A DNA stretch of 64,000 bases from Isoetes taiwanensis (lineage: Eukaryota; Streptophyta; Lycopodiopsida; Isoetales; Isoetaceae), in NCBI GenBank assembly GCA_021234155.1, contig JAJEKV010000002.1, positions 36,433,107 to 36,497,106 on the forward strand, read 5' to 3'. The position numbers and the translations under genes were made by a program. This document shows positions 19,239-28,601 of the stretch, piece after piece. The notes under the pieces are model-generated. The model searched no databases. It had not been told where the DNA came from and saw nothing but the letters and a program-made list of their open reading frames with translations. The first letter of the stretch is position 1, and every line of letters starts with the position of its first letter.

Positions 19239-22200
19239 TTGCCTATTCGTCATGCAGCAAAGCCTTGGCGAGCTTATGGATTGGGATTCACCAATGAATG
19301 CGAGAAGAAGGCGACCAGCATGAGGCCCGGGACTTTATAGATGGTGAGTGCCATATCTGTGCAAACATTGAGTCGATGACATTGAAAAGTCGATCCAACA
19401 GGTCATTGCGGTTGAGGGATCATAGATAGCAGTCCATATCTAGTATTGATAGATACGGTAGCTCTCATAACTTTGCCTCTCCTAGGCTGGCTGCCCTAAT
19501 GAAGAACAAAGTATTGAAGTCTAAGCCAAGGCCAGTTTGCTATGGCAAAACGGCGCCATTATCACACTAAGGGGAGGAGGATCACATTGACATAGACCTT
19601 AGTGGAAGTAAGTGGCGATGGGGGCAGGGTTATGGAGATTGGAAGGTATGACCTTATAGTAGGAATGGAGTTCCTAAAACCAAATAAAAAGCCATGATCG
19701 ATTGCGACGCAAATGAAGTCGCCATGACAGCACCGGACGGCACCAAATTCATAGTGAGAGGTAAGAAGACAGCTTCTTCTATGCAATGTATTTCTTTGAA
19801 GCAGCTAAGGAAAAATATAGAAAGAAATAAGGTGGATTACATTTTGAGATTGGAGGCAATTGAGCCCAATAAGCAGGATGGAAACGATCAAAAGGGAAAG
19901 CAGTTGCCCAAGCCAGTAGCAAGGCTTATTTCTGAATTCAAGGATGTATTTCCGGATGAAATCCGGCAGCTACCACCTTATAGGGGTGTGGAGTGTGAGA
20001 TCACATTGGCACCAGATGCTAAGCCTACCAGCAAGGCACCATACAGGATGAGCACACCAGAGTTGATTGAGCTCAAGAAGCAACTCCAAGAATTGCTTGA
20101 ACTTGGTTTTATTAGAGCAAGTGTGTCTCCTTTTGGAGCACCCATACTCTTCGTGAAGAAGAAAGATGGCAGCTTAAGAATGTGCATAGACTATCGCCAG
20201 CTCAACAAGCAGACGATAAAGAACAAGTATGCATTGCCAAGGGCAGATGATTTAATGGACCAGCTCCAGGGAGCAAAGGTATTCTCTAAGATTGATTTGA
20301 GGTCAGGGTACCACCAAATAAGAATAAAAGAAGAGGATATCCATAAGACCGCATTCAGAACGCGGTATGGTCACTTTGAGTTCTGATAATGCCCTTTGGA
20401 TTGTCGAATGCTCCAGCAACTTTTATCTCGCCTCATGAGCGGCGTCTTGAGGGGATTTTCTAGATGAGTTTGTCATTGTCTTCTTGACGACATTCTAGTC
20501 TACAACAAAGTCCATTGAAGATCATAGTCAGCATTTGAGAAGGGTGTTAGAAAAGTTGAGGCGGCATCGTTTGTATGGAAAAGCTCTCCAAATGCCACTT
20601 TGCTACTTGAAAGAGTGGAGTACTTGGGCCATGTCATATCGGTGGAAGGGATCTCCACCGACCCCATAAAGATCGGGCGCGAGAGTAGATTGGCCAGCTC
20701 CAAAGAATGTAGCGGAAGTAAGAAGCTTTCTAGGTCTGGCGGGGTTATTCTGAAAGTTCGTGAAGGACTTCGCTAAGTGGGCGTCCCCCTTGACGGACCT
20801 CACTAAGAGTGTTAAGGTGAAAGATTGGAGAACACATTGGTTAGAAAATGTTCAAGCTTCATTTGAAAAGCTTAAGGAGGCCTTAACAACAGCACCAGTG
20901 CTAGTTCTGCCAGATCCAGACAAGGACAAGATAGTAGCAACAGATGCAAGTAAGATAGCAACAGGTGGAGTCCTTATGCAAGAAGGAAGAGTAATAGCTT
21001 ATGATTCCAAGAAGTTGAACGACACCGAGCAGCGCTATCCAACCCATGATCAGGAACTTCTAGCTATTGTCAGGGCTCTTCGTATTTGGAGGCATTATTT
21101 GCTTGGGAGGAAGTTTCAGTTAGATACTGATCACCAGAGCCTCCAATACATCTTTACCCAACCACTCCTGAATCTAAGACAAAGGAGGTGGATGGAATTC
21201 CTAGAAGAGTATGACTTTGAGATTGCTTATAAGCCAGGTAAGTTGAATGTGGTTGCGGATGCCCCTTCTAGAAGACCCCTTGAGACGAGAACACATTGTA
21301 ATGCTATATCAACTCTTTCGAGTGGGTATGGCAAGAAAATTGAGGAGACTCTACCATCTGATGGTGATTTCAAGGAGGTATGGGAAAGCCTCTCTAGAGA
21401 GGCTAGAACAGATAAGGAACGAGAAGCCTTCAAGCATTATAAGAAGGAAGGCAACTTGTTGTATCATAAGCATAAGTTGTGTGTGCCCGAATCATCAGGG
21501 GTAAGGAAGCTAATTCTCCATGACACACACAACAGCCCAATAGCAGGGCATGCAGGGTTTATGAAGACCTACTTCAAGATTCGAAGTAGCTACTTCGCCG
21601 AATGAAGAAGCAGATAGCAAGATATATTCGCGAGTGTCAGTTGTGCCAGCAAACCAAAGTGGAGCAGCTTCGAATTCCAGGTGCCTTGGAACCTCTAGCA
21701 GTGCCGAATGCGAAGTGGGAAGTAGTAAGTATGGATTTTATCACATGACTTCCCAAGACTCTTCGAGGCAAAGATGCATTGATGGTCGTAGTAGACAAAT
21801 TATCTAAGATGGCACATTTTGTGCCTTGTAGAACTACCGACACAAAGATTAGATAACGCCAAGCTATTTGTGAAGGAGATTTTTTTAGGCTCCATGGCAT
21901 GCCTCGGGAGATAATATCGGATAGAGATTCCAAGTTTATGAGTGCTTTTTGGCAGGACCTCTTCAGCACCATTCAGACGAAGCTCTCCATGAGCACGGCA
22001 TATCATCCCCAAACAGATGGTCGAACGGAGAGGACTTAATCAATCATTGAAGATATGCTTAGAAGCTTTGTGTGGAATAGCATCAAGTGGGATGAGTACA
22101 TCCACTTGGTGGAATTCGGCCTACAACGAGGCCAAACAAGAGTCATCCCGATGTCTCCTTTCATGGTAAATTACGGGTACCCAACCTTTAACCCCTACAC

Positions 22201-22735
22201 TTGGCACAATCCCGTCGAAGGTTGAAGTGTCCCAAACAGATGCTAGGAGATATGCAGCGCTTGGTGGAAGAAGTGAGAGGTTACCTCCTAGCAGCAAGAA
22301 GCCGGCGTAAGAGTGTAGCCCACAAGCACAGGACCGTAAGAGAGTTCAAAGTAGGCGATAGCGCAGGGTTGAAGATCAAGGTCAAGCAAGCTAAGCTTGG
22401 GATTGGGAGTTGCAAGAAGCTTGCCCCTAGATGGGCTGGTCCGCTCAAGATTTTGGAGAGAGGGCTCCCCAAGCCTACAAGTTGGATCTCCCCCCATCTC
22501 AAAGTTCACAAGGTTTTCCACGTAAGTTTATTGAAAAGGCACAATCCTAATCCTGATGAAGTTTTTGGATACTCCAACCTTGTTGGAAATGACGGAAGAG
22601 CAAGTGGAAATTGTGCCCGAAGTTACTTCTTGATAAGTCATTCAAGAAGACTAGGAGGTCTCGATTCCTCCAAAGATTTGGTCAAGTGGAAGCACTTGCC
22701 CGTGGAAGACGCGACATGGGTATCAAGGTGACTTG
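19239..22735 (+). pseudogene. Pol of Element A: protease, RT, RNase H, integrase, chromodomain
   Basis: Protease: GSSHNFASPRLAALMKN (about 19450-19510) follows a frame-shifted Asp-Thr start. RT: 19694-20386 has [37 protein letters not shown] and [11 protein letters not shown]; a one-base loss precedes MPFGLSNAPATF (20391), and another falls just before the catalytic DD of the FLDDIL box (about 20490). RNase H: 20760-21290 with VATDASKIATGGVL, TDHQSLQYI and a shifted DALSRR-like end. Integrase: zinc finger with HNSPIAGHAGFMKT and CQLCQQTK, then [17 protein letters not shown] and [13 protein letters not shown]. The C-terminal GPLKILE and VFHVSLLKRH are followed by a chromodomain (LVKWKHLPVEDATWV, about 22675-22725). 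At least eight breaks make it inactive. Confidence 0.88.
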
Positions 22736-23629
22736 GAGAAGCAATACCTGCAGTTTATGAAGGAGTTTGATGGGCGAGTCGCCTCCCGAATTTGGTCAAT
22801 TCCATTCGCCAAAGAGGTTAGCTTAGTATGCTTCTTAGTTAGCCTCTAGCTCGCGTGTATTCTAGTTAGTGGAATACATATGCCGTAATCTTGGAACATG
22901 TGGGCGGCGATGGGATAAGCCTTTAAGGCTCCCTAGGCAACATGCACCAGAGGGTGCGCATGACCACCAGGGCCGCGCGAGAGAGAAGGAAAGGCATGGT
23001 GCGCATGATGGGACACCTACCGGATGCTCCCTATGCCACGCATGTGGGGATCGCACACCCGCCATAGGGGGTCATGGTGAAGGTCAAAGCGATCATAAAA
23101 TGATGGGATCGTGAGACGCCCCAGCTTAAAACCCTTGGGGCATGATGCACTAGGGGTACTCGCACCGGTAACCGAACAAGGTAGCACTTGATCATGGGCA
23201 TGATGGGATCATCTTAAATAGTCCTTAAGCTCAAACCGAAAGGGCCATGATCGAAAGTGCAAGGTATGGTAAGGGGGTGGTCCCCAAAACCACAAACTTA
23301 TTAATTAAACTAACGTAATGTGCTCCATGTGCAAGCAAGTGAGAAGCAAAAATTTCGAGGTGGGGTGCATTACTTAGAAGATGGGGAAACCATAATTTAG
23401 ATTATGAACCCTAATAACTCTTATAAATAATGTTTTGAATTATTGTAAGAAGTAACCTTTGTTAAGGCTATATAATTTTGTATAAGTACAAATATAGCCT
23501 AAATTTTAACATTTAACTTTAATAGGAGTTGATCGCTTAAATTAAACTTAAGTGTATGATCTTATGTGTTTTTGCAGGATAGATAGGTTTCCGCCACCTT
23601 AGCGCAATGCCGAGGACAAAGATCGCCCT
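22736..23629 (+). other. 3' untranslated region of Element A with repeated gatgggat motif
   Basis: Long non-coding segment between the chromodomain and the polypurine tract. The motif gatgggat/c recurs at 22909, 23008, 23102 and 23202, embedded in conserved flanks that recur in Element C. Palindromic phrases such as cctttaagg accompany some copies. Confidence 0.55.
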
Positions 23630-23639
23630 AAGGGGAGAA
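23630..23639 (+). promoter_or_regulatory. Polypurine tract of Element A
   Basis: aaggggagaa lies directly before the 3' LTR. It primes plus-strand DNA synthesis. Confidence 0.85.
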
Positions 23640-25257
23640 TGATGTCAAGGAATATACTTTATAAACACGATATTCCTCGACTGTGCCACCATACAAGTCT
23701 ACCTAGGTAGCCTTGTATGCCTTGGATAAGTGGCAGGGGGTGCATATCTAAGTTAATTGTTTAACTTAGATAACCTTAGGATAAGGCTCATTTCCACATG
23801 GCCTTATCCTATTGGGCAACAAAACACACGGCTCATCTTAGTGGTGCCACATGGCATCCCACGTGGACCCACACCTATATGAGCTCTAACCCTAATCCTA
23901 GACCCTTTTTCCCCTCTCCAGCACTGAAGCCATCCACGTGTCCAAACCCCCTTCGAAAGCACCGCTCGTTATAGTTCAGCTCGAGCAAAGAGCTCCCCTC
24001 GGAGGGTGTGTATGATCGAGAGGGAGCAAGCCTTCAACCACGCCTAGGAGCATGGAGACGCCAGGATGGAGGAAGCGCTCGAGGAGGTAGGTTGAGTAGA
24101 GTTCATGTTAGTTCATCCGAAGTTAGCACTCAGATGGGTTAGTGATTCGTGGTCTAGAGTAGAGCCACCCTAGACTTGTTGAATATCTTGAACCCTAATC
24201 AAGAAACCCTAACCATAGTTAGATATGTATGATTAGGTTAAGATGTTCATATGATATTGTTCATGATGATTATGTGATGATGGTTGATCATGTTGTTCCT
24301 CTTGTGTTGGGAAGGGGGGTAGAGACCTAGGGCCATATGTAGTATGCTCCTAGTGTAGATCCCTTTAGTTCCTATTAGTTGCGGCCCGTGCATAGGAACC
24401 CACCGGCTATGGAAGCTATGATGTGACCCAGCACCACACAACGGGCTAGAGGCAAGATGGAGGGTGGATCCCCGCCGAAAAGGGGGGCTTCTGGGATCCC
24501 ACAAAGAGCTAGGCTTATGGCCTGGCCACTCTGCAGGGCCGAGCATGGGTCCCACACCCCCGGGCGATGGTGTCGCCTCGCCTCAAGAGTTGCAAGTTTC
24601 AGCCTGGCTCTTGTTTTGGGGGTTCAATGGCACGAATCGCAGGTCGCCACGATTCTCTTAGCCACCGTGGAGCCTCTAGACCCTCGAAGGGGAGATGCAA
24701 CCTTCCTACCCCGGGCCGGACCACCGGAGATGCAACTTGGAGTAGTCCCATGGGTGATGCCATGGGATTGCGTGATCCCAAGGTTAGAGTCATGCCATAG
24801 CTTGATCTAGCCCATCCGGCAGTATGCACAAAGAGGGGCGGATGGAGTGGTCAACCCTAGCCATTGTCTTATGCCAGCCCCGCCATTGTTATGATTCGGT
24901 TCGGCCATCTTGAGGCCTACCCAAAGAAGTCGACTTCCTTTCGAAATGGAGCCACCGGTAGGAGCTCTCAGGTTTTATGGCATATGATTATGTTCCTTGC
25001 ATCTATGGAGGAAGCGATTGAGCTACCCCGCCAGGTAGCATATTGTATTGTATTGCTAGTTCTCGACGGTTACGCCCGCCGTGATAGGAGCCCATAGGGG
25101 AGGGGCGCTAAAGACACCTTTCAGAGTTCTTCCCAAGACTACTACGGAGGATCCCCAGAGTGCGGGATAGATGGAAGGCATCAGGCGGTTGATGAGCCTG
25201 GACGGGGATTTCCTCGCCGACCGTTCACGGGCCAGATGTTTAGCAAAGGAGCGCACA
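23640..25257 (+). repeat. 3' LTR of Element A
   Basis: The 1618-bp LTR starts TGATGTC (5' copy TGTGACG) and ends GCGCACA, followed by TTGTA. Divergence from the 5' LTR is patchy: long identical stretches alternate with clusters of substitutions and indels in G/C-rich parts. Confidence 0.93.
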
Positions 25258-25294
25258 TTGTAGCTATAGCTTGAATAAATATTTGTTCTATGGC

Positions 25295-25712
25295 TATTTG
25301 TCTCATTTAAACATACTTAGACTAGGAATTTGGAAGATGTCCACCTAGCAATACTTTTAGGCATTTGATTTAGCTTTCCGATGCCTGATGTTTCAATGCA
25401 AACAGAGGTAAGGTCTATTAGATATGGCCATTTCCCCAATCTGATGTTAGTTCAGAAAAAAGAAACTATTTGTCTTGTTTAGACAAAGTTAGACTACGAT
25501 TTTGAAAAAGGGTCGCCTAGCACTAATTTTAGGCATTTGATTAAGCTCTATAACGCTTGTTGTTTCAAGGCAAACAGAGATACGGTCTAGTAGATATGGT
25601 AATTTTTACAATCTGTTGTAAATGACATCAATAGAAAGATACCTTACACCGTAGATATGGTAATTTTTACAATCTGTTGTAAATGACATCAATAGAAAGA
25701 TACCTTACACTG
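25295..25712. repeat. Nested tandem repeats
   Basis: A diverged unit of about 170 bases (landmarks atttgtct, ttagacta, ttttaggcatttgatt, gatatgg) occurs at 25295-25430 and 25468-25600. Its end is then duplicated again as a near-perfect 61-base tandem pair at 25591-25651 and 25652-25712 (unit starts tagatatggtaattttta). Confidence 0.8.
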
Positions 25713-26179
25713 ACATTCCCTTACATTGTAGAATGAAAGTTGCTAGCCAATTCTGCATTATAAATTATCTTGGTTATCATGTGTTACAACACTATTTTCT
25801 CTCTCCTCTCATTTCTCTGAGTTGGCTACAATCCTTATATGCCTTTTAGGATTGCATATGTGTTTCTTTGTTTTTTCATCCCCTAGCCAAAGTAACATTG
25901 GAACTTGTTGATTGTAAATGTTGTTTGTTCGGCTCGGATCTAGATGCTCGAATCTAGATGCTCGAATCTAGATGCTACACTTTCATTGTCATGTTGGGGG
26001 TGTTTAGCTTGGCGCTTTTACATCCCTTGTGTGTTTCCTCTTATAAAATTACATGATTGCATGTATCCTCTTATACAATTATGTGATAACAAGAAAACTA
26101 GAAATGATAACAAGAAAACTAGAAATGATAACAAGAAAACTAGAAATTTGTTCCCCTTACAATGTTTTTGATGAAACGT
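25713..26179. other. Gene-free stretch with short tandem repeats
   Basis: tctagatgctcgaa is repeated about three times at 25935-25978. A 19-base unit (gataacaagaaaactagaa) is repeated three times at about 26085-26145. No gene is recognised. Confidence 0.5.
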
Positions 26180-26747
26180 GGAAACCCTTCCTATTTTCCC
26201 CCATTTGTGGAAACCCTTCCTATTTTCCCATGGGTTTGGAATATAGGAAGGGTTTCCATTTGAATTAAAATTTAAATTCTTGAGTGTCGTGCATATTTAT
26301 GAGCGTGCATGAGCGTGCACCATTAATGGCGGCGCAGTGCGGTTAAGGGCGGCGCCTTTGAAAAAAAAAAAAATGGAAACCCTTACCATTTTCCGAGGAA
26401 ACCCTTCCGATTTTCAAATTGGAAACCCTTCCAATTTTCCATTAAAACTAGGAAGGGTTTCCATGGAAACCCTTCCTATTTTCCATGGAAAATTGGAAGG
26501 GTTTCCATGGAATTTTGGAAGGGTTTCCATGGGAGCCCAACCCAAATAGGGAGTACTTAGAACCATCGGGATAAAAATATGACAAAATTAAAATTCTGGT
26601 ATTCAACCTCCTATTTTCCATGGAAAATTGGAAGGGTTTCCATGGAATTTTGGAAGGGTTTCCATGGGAGCCCAACCCAAATAGGGAGTACTTTTAGAAC
26701 CATCTGGATAAAAATATGACAAAATTAAAATTCGTATTCAACCTACT
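26180..26747. repeat. Cluster of ggaaacccttcc and its inverse, with a 135-bp tandem duplication
   Basis: The 12-mer ggaaacccttcc occurs at 26180, 26209, 26397, 26421 and 26465. Its reverse complement ggaagggtttcc occurs at 26246, 26451, 26495, 26517, 26630 and 26652, so adjacent copies can form many alternative hairpins. A block of about 135 bases (26475-26609) is repeated at 26610-26747. One further inverted pair lies at 10313-10353. Confidence 0.85.
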
Positions 26748-26749
26748 AT

Positions 26750-27600
26750 CTCAAGCATGTGACAAAGACTGCATAATCTCTCATGACGGGATTCCCCGCC
26801 TCCATCCGCATTCCCAAACCCGCCTCACCTCCGAGATGGTGGGACCCCGCCCTTATTGCAAAATAGCTCTCCTCGCTTGGTAGAGATGTGTGCCTTCAAC
26901 ACCGGGGCCATGTTCGCTTAATTTAATTAACCTCAAGGTGGTAGTGCTCGCTTTGGGATTTGCAAGAGTGGGCTTATCCTTACGCAGAGGTAGCAAAGCG
27001 CCATTCAAATGCACCTCCTCGCCCGCTGATATCCCGACATATCCATAATTTGTTGATAGTCTATGGACCATCTTGCTAACCATTCCCTACAATGCTCCCC
27101 GCCTATACTTCTTCGCACGCTGTGGCCCTTGTGCCAATAACAGAGTCCGAGGAGGAAGACGCTTGTGCATCCATTCTCGCCAACCTTATGGAAATACGCA
27201 AGGTGCTCACAAGATAGCGTATGTCAAGCAGGGCCAAAAGCCAATCTCATACAAAGAAAATCGGATAAGGCAATCGTGGTCCTTGACGCCTAGGTCAGAG
27301 GTCGAAAGCCTTCGCACACTCTCTAGCTTATCCTAAGTACCCTTGCTAACCGCTATTCCCTGCACTTACCCCAGACAAAGAATATCGTTCCACGAAGTGC
27401 TCTGAATGTGGTGTTTTTATGCGTCCAATCGCAGATCTATTCTCAGAATAGCCTATTCTCGCATTGCATACAGGGCTTTCTATCCCACGCTGACCCTTCT
27501 TTCTACACAGTCATCCCATAGCATGTTAGCAGAGAAATCGATTCCCAGATACTTAAAGGTCCTTACAACTTCCATCCTTTGTCCTCTGTAATAGAAGTCC
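26750..27600 (-). pseudogene. Non-LTR (LINE-type) retrotransposon fragment
   Basis: On the minus strand about 27595-27400 encodes TFKYLGIDFS, W..CVERRVSVG and a later FVWG. This matches the thumb/connection region downstream of LINE reverse transcriptases (F.YLGI...W...RI..G...A......YG.E.WG). Stops and frame changes are frequent, and about 27080-26860 may hold further decayed C-terminal sequence. No poly-A tail or ends were found. Confidence 0.5.
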
Positions 27601-27729
27601 GGGACATCATGCTGCGCAAACAGGAGCTTAATTGGCTTAAGGGAAATGTTTCTACTTTGGAGTGGTTATTTGTGGCTTTATTTGTGCTTTTTGCAAAGGT
27701 GCGTTTTTGGAAACCCACGAGACAGGTTC

Positions 27730-28569
27730 TGTTAGTTATTTGTTCATGTAAATCTTTTACAGGGTTGAAGCAAGACTAGCAGAAACTAATAGCAGGGTTG
27801 AAACTAAGAGCATGCAGACAGTAGAACATGTTAAAGCATAACTTAGAACTCTCTCTCTCTCTCTCTCTGCATACGTGGTTATCTACATATCTTAAGGTTA
27901 ACTTAATTGAAGATTACAATGGTTGAAGATTGTGATGGCATCATGAAGACTAGCTTCAAGTTTTTTAAGGGGAGTTAATATATTCTACAATAGTTCCATT
28001 GTTTGAAGGTTTTTGGGTCAATGATTTAAAGTGCAGAGACCAACCATTATGACTGTGGGATATTTCGAACCAAGCCGTTTTTGTGCACAAAGACTGTGGG
28101 ATATTTCGAGGCCACCGAAATCCAAACTTAGAACTATTATCCATGCTAAACCTACGGAGAAGATAATAAATATGATCGGCAGCAATGCAAAAAGACCCAC
28201 CAGACTGTAGATTGTATTAACGGAAGAGGTTCGAAGCAGTGAAGTTCTGGTTTGGTCGAGGAAAACTTTAGCTACAGTGTTTTATGCAATCCCGTAGCTA
28301 CAGTATTATTGTGCATTAATTTCTATGATTTAAGCTAATGGTTGAAATGCTTGTTGTATTGCAAGGGATCAGGGACCATATTGTGGCTCTCTTGCTTGCA
28401 TGAATCTCTATAGGAAATTCATGATAAATTTCAACTTATGCTTGAAGTGTTGAAGTGTAGATCATAGATTGATAAAAATATAATTTGACTTGAAGTGTCA
28501 AGTTGATTGCCACAACTTGAAGGTTGAATTTTTGAGTTGAAAAATTCTAGTAGACTTATATTCTCTACA
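27730..28569 (+). repeat. 5' LTR of Element B (copia)
   Basis: The 840-bp LTR begins TGTTAGTTATTTGTTC and ends TTCTCTACA, and is repeated with small differences at 35146-35952. It contains a (ct)n tract at 27849-27868, longer than in the other copy. Confidence 0.93.
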
Positions 28570-28570
28570 T

Positions 28571-28583
28571 TGGTATCAGAGCC
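28571..28583 (+). promoter_or_regulatory. Primer binding site of Element B
   Basis: TGGTATCAGAGCC lies one base after the LTR, complementary to initiator tRNA-Met. Confidence 0.92.
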
Positions 28584-28601
28584 AAGTTGGCTTAAGTCAT
28601 A

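Larger units (their letters stand above)
12179..25257 (+). mobile_element. Element A: complete Ty3/gypsy chromovirus carrying a histone H3-like gene
   Basis: The 13.1-kb element has LTRs at 12179-13810 and 23640-25257. Its terminal motifs are TGTGACG...CGTCACA, and a perfect 5-bp target duplication TTGTA flanks it (12174-12178 and 25258-25262). A primer binding site for initiator tRNA-Met and a polypurine tract are in the expected places. The order is LTR, PBS, histone H3-like frame, unknown frame, gag, protease, reverse transcriptase, RNase H, integrase, chromodomain, 3' untranslated region, LTR. Integrase following RNase H places it in Ty3/gypsy and the chromodomain marks a chromovirus. The 4.2 kb between PBS and gag is unusual. 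Most frames are interrupted. The perfect target duplication shows that the ends belong to one insertion. Confidence 0.93.

Noticed and set aside
22862-23114. Coding frames in the Element A 3' region
   Set aside because: Both strands show short frames with no domain. The conserved feature is the repeated nucleotide motif, not a protein.
25935-26145. CRISPR-like repeats
   Set aside because: Short adjacent tandem units without unique spacers in a plant nuclear sequence.
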